Source of the DNA: Platycnemis pennipes
Lineage: Eukaryota > Arthropoda > Insecta > Odonata > Platycnemididae
NCBI GenBank assembly: GCA_933228895.1
Contig: OW121848.1
Location: forward strand, 100,769,470-100,833,469
DNA: 64,000 nt
Direction of reading: 5' to 3'
Below, piece after piece: positions 23,651-35,545 of this stretch. The notes beneath the pieces are model-generated. The model had not been told where the DNA came from. It ran no database searches and saw nothing but the letters and a program-made list of their open reading frames with translations. Made by a program: the position numbers and the translations under genes. The stretch's first letter is position 1. Each line of letters opens with the position of its first letter.

Positions 23651-26329
23651 TTCCAACATTTGCCTATTTTTTTAAAGTACCGGGATCGCAAGGACGAGGG
23701 TCTAACGTCCTTACCCGCACTTTCACGCGTTAAATTCAACATAAACTTTTAGACGTTGAAGCTACTCATCGTTCTTTCATGTTACTACCTTAACACGCAG
23801 GTCTGATGACTTAATTATACCTGAATTCGTTATGATTTTGTATATGATAGGTCATCATTTTTCCTTTGCTCAAGCGCGTACAACCGGAGAGAGAGATTTA
23901 TTCTCGGTTCTGAGAACGTTCTAAACTGCACTTTCAACATCACGAATAACACTGAAGAGAGTGGATATACGGTATTGAACGAAAAGAAATGGCAAGAGCT
24001 GGAACTAATAGGTATTACGGTAATGTACATACAAATTAAAAGAGCTAAATTTCCGTAAGATCAAAAGAGAAAGTCATAGGTGACGTTAGATCCAGAGGAG
24101 TTTATTTCTATTGACTTACTGTTCGTGAATAATCTCGTAAGCTGCGCAGATAAGTTTTTACTGACGTTAATTACTGTTGAGAAAACAACAGGGCGTATAC
24201 CTATATCAGGAAGAATAGCGGCATAATACGTGTTAAACTTCCGGCATAAGTATCAAAAATATGCGCTTCTATTTTTAATTCCATCCTCAAGAACCAAAAC
24301 AATGTGAGGGGATGAATATCAGTTTGCTGCCGTTAACTCACTCAAGAAAGGGCCATTCTCACTCAAAGAAAAGGCCATTTAATAACTATCCGTTAATGCG
24401 GGCAAATACGCTTGCTCGATATCCTGGCATGACACCGCTTTAACTGGAAGTTTCGTGTCATCCACAGCGATATTCCTTTTGCATGTCGAGAGGGAAACGA
24501 CCCGAACACGACACATCTATTACCACGCCATGGATTAATCTACCGCGCAAAAAATACACCATCACCATATCACGTTCTTAAACTACATGGCATCAGGCAG
24601 GGACTCAACCTTCCACTGTGCAAACTAGAGGAGAAATCTTCCTTTAAGAACTTAGCATAAACATATTAACATACTTTGAGGAAATTCCAATATCATATTT
24701 TTAAAATTTTTCTATTCCGGCTAATGGTATATTATAGCCTTACTAAACTGATATTGGGCATATGACTGTAAATAATAAAAGCTTCGAATCAGTTAAAAGA
24801 TTATAATGAGGGGCAAAGTATTAATTTCACTCTGTCTTTATGCCGTAGATCACAAAACAAACTTTTTCTCAAAATTCACCCCATCAAGTCATTCCCATTC
24901 CTAGCCTTCCCATTGAACATCAGCTATTCCATCAACCATTCCATCAGTATCAAACGACGGCTCCTCATTAGTTCTTACCAGCCTATTTTACTCTTCAATT
25001 TTACTGATCGTTTTAGCTTCTACATAATTCCGTTGAGCCTAAAGTCAGATTGAAATGAGACACAAAATGTTTCATTCTCCTGTGCCCCATTCTCTAAGCC
25101 CTGCAGCATTAAAGAGGCTAACTCCATTAGGAGATATAAAGTATTAAGTTTCTTTATACTGTATAAGTTAATTCATACATAATATGTCTAGAATGTTTTC
25201 TTAAAATAGATAATTTCTCGGCAATTCATCACGTCCTGTGTTATTTGGATAACTTCTAATTTACTTAACTACATTTGTTTATAATACACGTAATCCAGCT
25301 TTTAATACTCTTCCCAATCCTTCCCCTACATAAATAATCATTGTTCCCAAATTTCATACAGCAATACTTCCACCAATTTTTTAAATTCATATTTTCTTTT
25401 CGTGGAGTAACAAAAAAATTGCTAACGACATTTTTGAGAATATATTTCTTCTACACAGAATAAATGAAGAAAATTTCAGCATGGCACTTTTTCTTAATGG
25501 ATGCATCCACGATTCTGCGCCACATTACTTCACGCATTAGCCTCATCGTTCATTGCTTTCTCTTACTTGGTTCTCCAACTTGGAGAGCCTTTCTTTGCTC
25601 CTTGGTGTAAACGATGTTATCATTAACATAGATGTCAAGGATAGCAACGAGAGAGATTTAGCACCCCCAACTTTCTCCTCTGTTTATTGTCAATTACTTA
25701 TAATCGTGTACAGAATTGGTTCCAGCTAGTTAGTTGTTGAAATGAGAGGTCCCCATGTGTTTAAACTATTATGGTAATATACGGATACACCATTAAGAAA
25801 AGGAATCATTTCATTATAATCCAACATTATCATACACTGTTTTCCAATTCTAGAAAAGAAATTGTAATTGGCAGTGGTTTCCTATAATTTCTTCAATAAG
25901 CAGAGTAAAGGTCATTATCACCTTCTATATCTCCTCACTTTACTAAATCTAGTCTGGTCAGAACTTTAAAATTCCTATGCCTAATATTTCACTCCATCAC
26001 GGCCGATCATTGTAAAGATTACCGTGACGTGAAGATCGACTAAATCTCCCCGCACAAATAACCGTCTCATAAGCGGTCTCGACTAATCTTGTATTCCATT
26101 CACGGAAATACACCAAGGTGGCCTCAGCAGCATGGGACCCCCGAGCGTGAGAGATTAAAAAAATCAATATTTCCTCACTCACTGGCTAGAGCCGAAGCTC
26201 TGGACTCGATCCCAACGTATTTCATTCATGCACTCACTTTCTTCCTCGTTGTTACCTAGCACCCGACCAGAGAAGCCAACGGATTCCGAAGACAATGCAA
26301 CATGGGCATTCACTAATCCCCCAATATTT
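23651..26329. other. AT-rich noncoding DNA
   Basis: No gene, repeat or strong motif found. Being upstream of the minus-strand gene, it may hold distal regulatory DNA. Confidence 0.4.
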
Positions 26330-27841
26330 TAGGACCCGACTGAAACGATATCCTTCCCCAGCCCAAGATTCCGCCCGCTAAACCTTCGTCTCCGATGAAT
26401 CGAAAGGTTCAGACCGAACGATTCCACCACCCACGGCCATTTATTTCTCATTGCGCCAACTCCCAATTCCAACCACTCAACCTTCCCTATCGTCCAGACC
26501 CCTTCTCCCCATCCCTCTCCCACCGTAAAACTCCTCTCTCTCCCTCGTTCTCCGCCCCTCCCTTTTCTTCCACTCTTCACGGCCCATTCCTCGGCTCCTC
26601 CGAGCCACCTCCGTCCCTCCCATCTCCACCTCCATCCTCTGGAGGCGATCCAAAAGGGCAGACGCCGCGTGTACTGCCACCTATACGTGAGTTGGTGAAG
26701 CAACACGACAGTAAAATGGGGGAGAAGGGGTTCGGATCGAGGAGGGTGTGGGGAGCTAGGGGGATGGGGGGATGGGGAAGGAGCACGAGGGGGCGGTTAG
26801 GGGGTGGAAAGCGGAATAGGGATCAGAAAGGACGAAGTGGGGGATGAGGGAGAGGTCTGGTGTTCGGTTGGCCGGTTCATTTGGATTCCTTAAACGTCGC
26901 GTCGCATTCGAAGTCCATTCCGAGATCCTTGTGTTTTTCCCCACTCGCGTCTTTCTCTTTTATCTGCCCCCTTCCCCGTCCCTTTTTCCATTTATTTATT
27001 AAAATGTGTTTTCCTTTTGCTTTTTCATCGATTCTATTTATCATGGACGGGAGGCCTTCTTCCCTCCTACACATTCCCGAATGGAAAGAGGGCGGGGTAC
27101 GGGGAAAGGTTTTGTTTTTATTGACTCTTTGCGGTGTTATTTTTCTTTATATTTTGCCCTCCCTCCCCACTCATTCCCCAGTGACGCCTTCCCGTAGACA
27201 ATCACTCCCCTCCTCCCCTCCGTCCATTTCCGTGCACTCCTAGCGTCGGCCACCCTCACCCTACCTAGCTCGACCTGCTTTATTATTACTTTTTGTATAT
27301 TTTTTACCCCAGAACGCCACTTCCCTTTCCTTTTACGCGTATTTTTTTTAAGTGGTTCCCATTCGATCCGAGCGAAGGGGAGAAGGGACGTGATTGTCTC
27401 TCTCGGCCCCACCCCTTGCCCTGCCCCTCCCACGGCGCCGCCGCCGCCCCCGAAGGAATGCTGGGAGACACGCGGGGGCAGCCGCCGACACGGAAATGCT
27501 GCCAATCGCCCCGGCGTCGCTACGACTGGCGAGTCTACACGCCTCCCCGTCGTTCCATAGCACACACTTTATCTGCCTTTTTGTTTCGTTTTATCCGCCG
27601 CCCCACCGGACTCCGTCGTTCGTTAGTGCCACTCCCCGTCTCCGCGGAATCGGCCGTTAAAGGACGCTTGCTCTCTCGAGCGCGTCGTCGTTTGTCGTTT
27701 TTCTTTCCCGGCCATGCCAGAGAGACAGCGTGAGAGGGTCGCCACTCGTCCCGGAGCGATTCGGGAGTTTGCGGTGCTCGAAGAGTCCCCGAAATTGCTT
27801 ACAAACGCTCCGCGAAGGCCTCGTTCCTCTCTCCCGCACTT
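26330..27841. promoter_or_regulatory. GC-rich block with strand-skew switch
   Basis: This is a long GC-rich block. From 26450 to 26640 the plus strand is C/T-rich. From about 26700 to 26850 it turns G/A-rich, with clustered G-runs at 26759-26812. From 27140 onward it is C/T-rich again. CpG is dense at 27410-27840, including GCC repeats at 27434-27452. Overlapping frames on both strands yield Pro/Ser/Arg-rich products and no domain. It may be a second promoter-like island upstream of the minus-strand gene or of an unseen transcript. Confidence 0.35.
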
Positions 27842-27852
27842 AGAAAAAAAAG

Positions 27853-28172
27853 GAGATCGGGTTGCTGAGGTGGCTAGAGTACTGGACTCCCACCTCGAGG
27901 GTGCAGGTTTAAATACCAGCTGTGGTAGAGGTTTTTCACAGCTATACTCATCCTCGCAAGAGTGTGGTAACGAGAGCACTTCAAGCTCAGTGATCCGTCC
28001 GTAGGAAGGGACGTTAAACCGTTGAACCCATTGGCACCTTTCGTTACGAGTAGGTTAATACCAACGGAGAGTTTCTCTCCATCCTTCTTCTATTCCCTGG
28101 AAACAATTATCCTTAATGGCGCAAGTGCCCTTAGCGGTTGGTCGACATCGCTCATAACAACAACAGCAATTC
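27853..28172 (+). mobile_element. tRNA-derived SINE family A, copy 2
   Basis: The tRNA-like head reads TGGCTAGAGTACTGG (A-box type, from 27871) and GGTTTAAATACC (B-box type, 27906-27917). The body shares CTTTCGTTACGAGTAGGTTAAT and TTTCTCTCCA with copy 1. The tail ends in AACAACAACAG. A likely target duplication AGAAAAAA is present at 27842-27849 and 28173-28180. It is A-rich and its left copy is longer, so it is less certain than for copy 1. Confidence 0.78.
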
Positions 28173-28180
28173 AGAAAAAA

Positions 28181-29689
28181 GCACTTGAGCTTAAAATATT
28201 AGCGAAGGGGGATGGCAAATGCACATTTCCACTTAACTCACGCCCCGCATTGAAAAACCTTAATGATAGGATTCATTCATCACTGCATCGAAATTTGCAA
28301 AAATTATTGAATCACTCTGGCATGGAAATCTTCACTACTTTGCCAAACTTCTACGAAATTTATGCTCAGATGCACGAGGTAACACTAAGTGGAATATCGT
28401 ACTTCGCTCACTATAATTGAAATGATGCTCTGAGTTTTATATTTGGTTATGGCTCTCTTCTGAAATCCATTCCATAATAGAGAAGGCTTGCTGTGCTGCC
28501 ATAGTTTCACTATTGTGCGGCGGGAACTTTTTCACTAACTCGTGATCTGAATAGGTAAAAAAGCTTTCTGATTCCATTTGAGGTACAAGAGTTAATCGCG
28601 CAATGAGAATAATTGGGTCAGACATGCTCAAGTGCTGGTAATTTATTCAAAGACAGGTCACAAGCTTTATCACTCATCGAACAATGGACGCTCTTGAAAA
28701 GAAAACAGGTATTTCCATATCAACTATTTAGCACCACAGAGGAAACCTCCCGGGAAGAATTTCGAAGGAGAGCATAAAGAGAAGCAATTCGTTTTGATTA
28801 AAAATTTGTCTTTTCCATTTACGTGAAAATTGAAATGTTTGCCTAATTAACTGGGCTACTGTGCGGGCCAGAGAAATTTTGAACAAAAGTCAAAGACGCT
28901 ACATTTTTCCGAATCACAAAGGCAGGAGGAAAGAATTCCGCACACCTTTCCATAGAGGCATTTTTCAGCTTTGTTAGTGGCAGCGTCTTTACAATCTAAG
29001 GGCTAATTAATTAAATGGACTAGTATTTAATCAATTAAATTAACACATACTGAACTCAAGGCAATAAGGTATTTGCAGGCATGTTACATTGCGAGACCTC
29101 GGGCAGTGAGGTTTCCTGCAATTTCATGAGACAATTTGGAAAATGAATTGGAAAAAGGCAACAAATTGACAATATGTTTTCCCGGCCATCTAAAAAGCAG
29201 TTTTATTATAATAAATTATCGTAACTTATCTTTACATTTAAATAATAGAATCGTATTTGGAGTTACGAGTGATTTACTCACATGAATCAACGGACTTCAT
29301 CAAAATGAAATTAATTTTACTTGATCCATGCTTCATTAGTAATCATGATGCTCTGAATATATATGCAAGCATCCATTTAAAAAAGATTTTTTTTTAAATA
29401 TCGACACAAGATTAAAAATAATCAAAAATAAACACGCTTGGTTACTTCTGAGGGCAGATGACTGTTATGCCAGATAAATCAATAATTCAAATGAAAAACT
29501 CATTTGATTTTTTGCATGGACGATTTTTGCTAGCAAATTTAATGCGACGACAACGAGCAAAAATACAAATCACAGCTCGGATATTTCTTCCAGCCACGCA
29601 AGTTAAAATGAAATTCATATCGCATTGGGTCAGATAGATTTTTCCAAGCTGAATGATTCCCACATAGGTGATTATATGGTATTATCTGA
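28181..29689. other. AT-rich noncoding DNA
   Basis: No gene supportable. Frames at 28022..28420 (partly inside the SINE) and 28437..28631 lack any domain. Confidence 0.4.
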
Positions 29690-30400
29690 GTATTATACAA
29701 GCTACTCCAGAGGATAGGATCAGTATGCGCATCGGTAAGAGGAAGTGGACTCCGCGGTCCGAACTTGAAAGAGGCTCTGCTCAGAGAGATGTTCGCGCCA
29801 CTATCACATCACCAACTGACCCCCGGGAGGAAAACCTCGGTTTTCTCCACAAACGGAACAGAGCCACGAATACAATTTCCCTCTCAGAATTACAGAGATC
29901 TCGAAATCACAGCCCGTGCACCATCACCGTTCCTTATGCTGGCGTCACTTCGAAAGAAGGAGGGGCGCGGGCCGCAAGACGGCTCGTGGAAGGGCAAGCG
30001 AGCGAGATTTGCAAAATAGAGGGGCATTGTGGGACATCGGAGGAAAGCAGCGAACTTTATGACTTCAAAAAGGCGTGCGGGTGAAGGAGGAGGAGTCCCC
30101 CCCCCCCCACTCTCTCGGTCCATTTGGAACAGATCTCTTCCACAGATTCTTTTTTTCAAGGTCCCTATTAACGTCGCATAGGCACTCCAGCTCGGAACAT
30201 CTTCCCGGTTAATGGCCTTCCTGAAGAGGGAAGAGTAATTTAATTTCATTTTTTCGCTCCATTAATTTCTCAAGTGATGAGATCTCTACCGACCCCTCAT
30301 CTCTCCTTTCGACTCCCGACCGTGTCCCACCCTCAGTCGACTCATTCGATTCCCTGACTACCACCCCCTCACGTATCAACCCACCCACTCAACTACACAT
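29690..30400. other. GC-richer block with a 12-C run
   Basis: Composition rises between 29690 and 30120 and contains scattered CpG. A run of 12 C lies at 30097-30108. Beyond it the plus strand is C/T-rich to about 30400. Frames on both strands are open but show no domain. A regulatory island is possible. Confidence 0.3.
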
Positions 30401-32867
30401 CCCCTGCGGCGGTATCCACGATTGATCTCACATAAATGATCTCCTTTCTTCTCTGCATGACTCTCGAATTGATTTCGAGAATTCCCCCGAAGGCAAGCCC
30501 CGCCTTCACCAATTGATTTCCTTGTTTTCGTTCGTCTCCCACAGCGCTCCAGTTTTTCTTTTTAATTCCTCCTCCTCCGACAAAGGAAGAGTCTATTGAA
30601 GGAGCTCACACTCGTAGTGCACTCATACGACAGTGATAATATTCAATCACCTCGACGAAAGGTTCTGAACGGTACGAATCTTTCCCGTGCATATTTGAAT
30701 TCCACTCTTTTGCTCCCTGATTCGGATTCAAAGAGTAACATAATGACTCGAGAGAAAGAATGAGAAGGATTGTTCGAGGGTGAAAGATTACGTCGCTGTG
30801 ACGTCATTGAAACGAAGACAAAGTCAGTCTCATCAAAAAGAGAGCAAGGGACTCTATGATTCTTTCGATATCGGAGTGGATAGTAATCTTCACTTCAGAA
30901 ACCGAGGAGTTTAATATATTTCCATATTGGACATTAAGGTAAAATAGGGGAAAAAGGTATCAAAATTGAGAGATATACTAACTACTCTTACCAGGATAGG
31001 TACTACTACCAACCATGAAAGGGTAAGGCGTTGTATTCCATCAAGTTTGACTTAACTGAATTCATTTTTTTATGAGTACATCGCATAATTTATATTCGCT
31101 TTAACCCCTAACGCCTCCTTTTCGCACGCGAAATTAACGGAAATTACAATGCATTAAGGACAGATGAATGGTTGAATCCTATCTCATATAAAGTGTTGGA
31201 ACGCTTCTGTAATAAATGTGCAAAACGTATAATTCTTACATGGAAAATTTGTTTCGTAAGGGTTCTACAAAGCTCCGCTCACTTTTTGTCAGTCAATATT
31301 CAATGTTGAATTAAAGTCAGCAATTGATATTGCAAATAAACCACAAAATTGACCTCCAGTGCGATAAAATGTTTAGTTGCTGACGATTTGAGAGGCCTAA
31401 ATAAGCAATTCAACGAATTCAATATACATCAGTGACGACGATAAATAGAATAACTGTCAAGAATACTTTCAAAATAATACTCACGTGAAGCAGCAAGGTG
31501 GTAATTCATTTTTGCCTGGTAATTACCTGGAAATGATAATACAGCATAAGCGTCTGATTTATTGTACATACGAGGACACAATCTTCAATGCAAACATTTT
31601 TTCCAAAGTGGAAAATAAATCTCTTACATCAACTTAATATTTATGGGCATGAATAAGAATACTGATATAGATTTAGCGAATTATAAATAAACCTTTATCT
31701 GATGCTCCAGTAACGATATACATTTAAATGGTTATCACATACATGTTAGCATTTACCGAAGTGAGAAGTAGATAGGTAGGTTATTACAATTTATAAAAGT
31801 ATATTAAACACTCTATAGTCCATTAGTATACAGTTTTGATCAACAATAAATTAAATTGATAGAATGAATTACATTTCGCGAGATCATAAATGGGCTAGGG
31901 CAGATGCGACCGTCTACTTTATGGCTTGCACATGGTTCCAGGTCAAGCCAGCGGTGAAATTCCAACTGTATGTTTTTCCTTTAAAAATTTAAAATTAAGG
32001 TAAAATTGAGCCTCTAGCACAGCAATAAAGCCTAAAAGCGAGGTCGGTTATACGTATGAGTGCATTATTAGTTTTCTGCCAAGTGGGTTAGGCCACGGAT
32101 TCTGGCCGGTCATCCTTTGGAGCACACTCTCCAACGTATTATCTGTTCTCCCTCCGTCGCTCCTGTAACCTCTACGTAATTCCCAGATGGGTCCCTGCTT
32201 CAATGCCTTGATTTTTAGACATGACCAGAGCACGTTTTCGATATTATTTGCGAACATTTGCCGCAACATTAATGGAATCTCTCACTACTATTACGATGAA
32301 ACACTGCACAATATCACGAACCTAATTTTCAATAATTTGTTTCCACGCATGGAGTGTTACAAATGCTTGTTTTCGGAGATTTACTAGGCGTAAGCTTTCA
32401 TAGCTGTGTCCGCGCAACGCATAAATTTCGTTCCAAATTTTTCCAAAAGGATGAGGAAAAAGTTTTCTTTTTTTCCAAAATTTCTGCCGAGTTAATTGCA
32501 TTGCATAACTATTTGCTTGTAGCATTTCAAAAGCTAAGTAAATATGCATGCAGAATTGTGTCAGCAGCCGCGTAGAGTTTTTTTAATTTAAATCAAGGCA
32601 ACATTCAGAGGGCAATCAATATTTAGGAAAAAATTTAAAGTACGATCATTTCGAAGGCCGAAATATCATCAAGCCAAAGGAACTAATGCAGACACCTCTA
32701 AATCCATAGGAAATTTCAATGGCGATACCCCAAAGAACAGGCAAATGTAAAGACACTCATTGCATTGAGTGGTTACGCTGGATCTTAAACGAGGAGGTAT
32801 TATGATCTTTATGTAGTTATTAAAAACCGATAACGGTCATTTGCACCGTTACGTATGTGTCATAAGG
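30401..32867. other. AT-rich noncoding DNA
   Basis: No gene or repeat that I can support. A patch at 32050-32250 is GC-richer with no recognisable content. Confidence 0.4.
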
Positions 32868-33118
32868 TAATAGGGCAGTGATACAAATGTTGTAATTGGA
32901 CGAACGGTGGAGAGACACCCGACGTCGGCATAAAGCTACTCTAAAGAAAATGCACCAAGAGATCTACGGTTTGACATTCCATCCGATGGGTGAGGAAATT
33001 AAGGGCTCTTAACACCTTATTCAAGGAGAAACGGGTGGGCCATCAAAAACTCTGATACATCCTGGATTAAATCCCAGACCATTGGGATACAAAGCCAATA
33101 CTTTAGCTAGCACATAAC
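32868..33118 (-). mobile_element. SINE family A, copy 4, decayed, minus strand
   Basis: Read on the minus strand, a B-box-like GGGATTTAATCC (about 33063-33075) lies after a TAGCTAAAGTATTGG head. The body then carries CATCGGATGGAATGTCAAACC, CTTTAGAGTAGCT, GCCGACG and TCTCTCCACC in the same order as copy 1. Sequence identity is clearly lower than between copies 1 and 2, so it is an older insertion. No clean target duplication is visible and the ends are approximate. Confidence 0.65.
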
Positions 33119-33237
33119 CCCGATTGCCGGAGTAATATTTGCGACTCAGATTCGGATGCGGACATTTGCCCTTATTTTTACCACGGTATTTGAATACTGT
33201 CAGTGAGCAATGCTCAGAATGTGACAGTGAGAAGTAG

Positions 33238-33288
33238 GACACAGGAGGATTAATTTTCGCATTAATTTTCCTTGAAGCCTCCTGTGTC
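33238..33288. repeat. Perfect 11-bp inverted repeat (hairpin)
   Basis: GACACAGGAGG at 33238-33248 pairs exactly with CCTCCTGTGTC at 33278-33288 across a 29-bp AT-rich loop. The loop itself repeats ATTAATTTTC. The pairing continues imperfectly outward through AGAAGT on both sides. It lies 120 bp from SINE copy 4 and may be the core of a decayed miniature inverted-repeat element. Confidence 0.6.
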
Positions 33289-33389
33289 GCATCACTTCTG
33301 AGTAATCATTTTCATTTCCCTTCTTTATGAAGAGTGGTAGAGGGACACTCAAGGTCCTTTTTTCTTAGCGGCCATTCAGTTTCCGACCT

Positions 33390-33480
33390 CTTGATCTTTT
33401 CGCCAGATATTCCGCAGCCAAATGGGTAGAGCGTTGTATGCTACTGTCCGGAGATATCGGGATGTCATCTGGTGGCGACC
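33390..33480 (+). mobile_element. Possible tRNA-like SINE head
   Basis: CAGCCAAATGGGTAGAGCGTT (from 33416) resembles a pol III A box and GGAGATATCGGGATGTC about 30 bp later resembles a weak B box. No shared SINE body follows. It could be a fragment of a third SINE family or chance. Confidence 0.2.
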
Positions 33481-34540
33481 TCATTGGCCAGTTAAGCCAA
33501 AGCCCAAGTTGTGTTACTTTCTGGCAACCGCAGATTTTTCTTGGAATTCACTGGTAGCCTACGGAAAGGATCATCACACCCTGGCTAAGAATATTTTTAA
33601 AGTCTTCAGTAAAGTTTATTCTTCTCGATAAAATCCCCATTTATTCATCATACATAAAGGGGACAAAGAGAGCAACGCACATACTCGTAGAACGAAAGCC
33701 GCCTCGTAACCGTGACAGCAGTCACATCTCCTTCCTTTCCCAAGGCAAAGGTAAATTTCACATCGTCTATTCGAGACACATATTGAAGTAGATCTAAAGT
33801 AAATCCGTATTACCGGATATATGGTCCGCACAAGACTAATAAACATTGCGGCCACTGATAGCAACACATAATTTGATTGGAGCTGCGCTTCAACCACAGG
33901 AAATACTTGATGCTTTTTGGAAAATCAGCGTGTGTGAAAGTAAAGGCAATTGGTTGACGGGTACCAAACCCTGGTAGGACAAAGTGCTATAATTGGACTG
34001 CAACAATTATGAAATCAAGGGCATTTAGCATGAATGCTAATCGACCGTAGATATACCGAGCCCTGAACCGAGTTATTGCATCACATAAGTGTTATTAGCT
34101 GATATGATATGCTCACGCTAGCGCAAGATGAAGTCAAGTGTAATACTCGCCTCCGAGATATTTATCATTCCAGCCTCTATGGTTAAGAACCCAAGATAGT
34201 AATAGAGCGATTAACATCCTCTCCACTATCCTACGTAGGACGAGAAAGGTGTACACGCGACACAACAGTGCTTGCGCGACGTAGTAACGCGAGGTCATTA
34301 AAATGAAAAATCGCCGTCTCTCCTGAGAAACAGGGGAAGTACTTAAAATTTTATTTCTTCCTCTAGATCGGGTTAACGCTTGAACTTCCTACGGGTCACG
34401 TTTTTCAAACGCCAAAAAAAATACACAATGACCCGCCGCATTTTTATGGTGGGTAAGTGAAAGTTAAGGACAGCCGCAGTGGCAAAATTTCGGGAATGAA
34501 ATAATCCGCCCGTGTAAATCATTCCGTAAACGCGTTCTGA
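33481..34540. other. Noncoding DNA
   Basis: No gene supportable. The minus-strand frame 33616..33897 has two hydrophobic runs but no start context, splice support or domain. Confidence 0.35.
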
Positions 34541-35110
34541 GCCCTAAGGATTCAGAAAAGAGACGGCGGCGGCGGCGGGAGGCCGTGTGGGGGAGTCACA
34601 GTCGTGGGACAGGGGAAGGATAGGAGAGAGGAGGGAGATGAATGGAAAGGGGTGGAGGTCGAGTCAAAGGGGTTAGAGGAAGCCCGGGCAATTCCTACGC
34701 TCAGTTTTTTCTTTTCATTAATCCTCCTCTTCCCTCCACACCCCCATCCCTCCGCGAATGTGCCGGGCCGACCGCCGGGGTTCCCTCCCTCAGAAACCCC
34801 TTTCACGGCGGGACTCAAGACCTCCTCTCCAACGGCCACCCCCGCTTTCCGCCTCCCTCCTTGTAAATCATCCATCAAGACAAACACGTTAATTCTGGCG
34901 TGCGGATTTATAAGGGCGGGCCAGGCCGGCAACACAAAAAAGGGGAAGGATGCACAGCATTTTTTTTCGAGTGGGGAGCGCGATTTTTTTTTTCCTTCGA
35001 GTTTCCGTCGTGAAGGAGGGAGGATGTTCAGGGAGTGAGAGAGAGAGAGAGAGGGAGAGAGAAGGAAAGGAGGATGAGAGCAAGAGAGGAGACGGGCCCC
35101 AAATAGATAC
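34541..35110. other. GC-rich block with GGC and GA microsatellites
   Basis: A GGC repeat lies at 34564-34578, a C/T-rich and CpG-containing centre at 34730-34860, and a (GA)n tract at 35036-35053. Long overlapping frames on both strands read through the simple repeats and are chance. Confidence 0.4.
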
Positions 35111-35534
35111 TTTGCAGAGGCGAAACATGCTTTATCAATGCCTGGGAAACAATGAGCGAACATTCTCTTCCTGTGGGAATCAGATGCTGATTCGGATTTT
35201 GACCCAAGCATCCAGTGCCGTAGTCCAAAACGCAATAAAGAATTCAGAAGACTTGTTGAGCGGGTATGAATGGTATCTCCTCGACATCACGGCGCCACAC
35301 GCACTCATATCAAGCAAGCCTCACGACTGAGCTTTGGCCGGAGAGACCTTGAGAAGAATCGCACCGCGGTCATTTACTTTTACAGATATCGGGCCGGCTC
35401 CCCTGCAATCCAACCACCACATCAGTTTCGCGTGTAGCCGGCTCAACGCCCTGGACCCCTCTGTTGCAGAGATTTGATCTACTCAGAGAGAGTGAACTAC
35501 GGAAAAGACGAATGCAGATAAGGGGGCGAGAAGT

Positions 35535-35545
35535 CCAAGTGAGGT
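35535..35545. repeat. Target-site duplication of LINE copy 2, left
   Basis: CCAAGTGAGGT directly precedes the (ATC)n tail and recurs at 38054-38064. Confidence 0.88.

Noticed and set aside
33422..33631. 69-residue plus frame
   Set aside because: It starts inside a tRNA-like SINE head and shows no domain.
34552..35235. 227-residue minus-strand frame
   Set aside because: Made by GGC and GA microsatellites and C/T-rich DNA. The plus strand is equally open.
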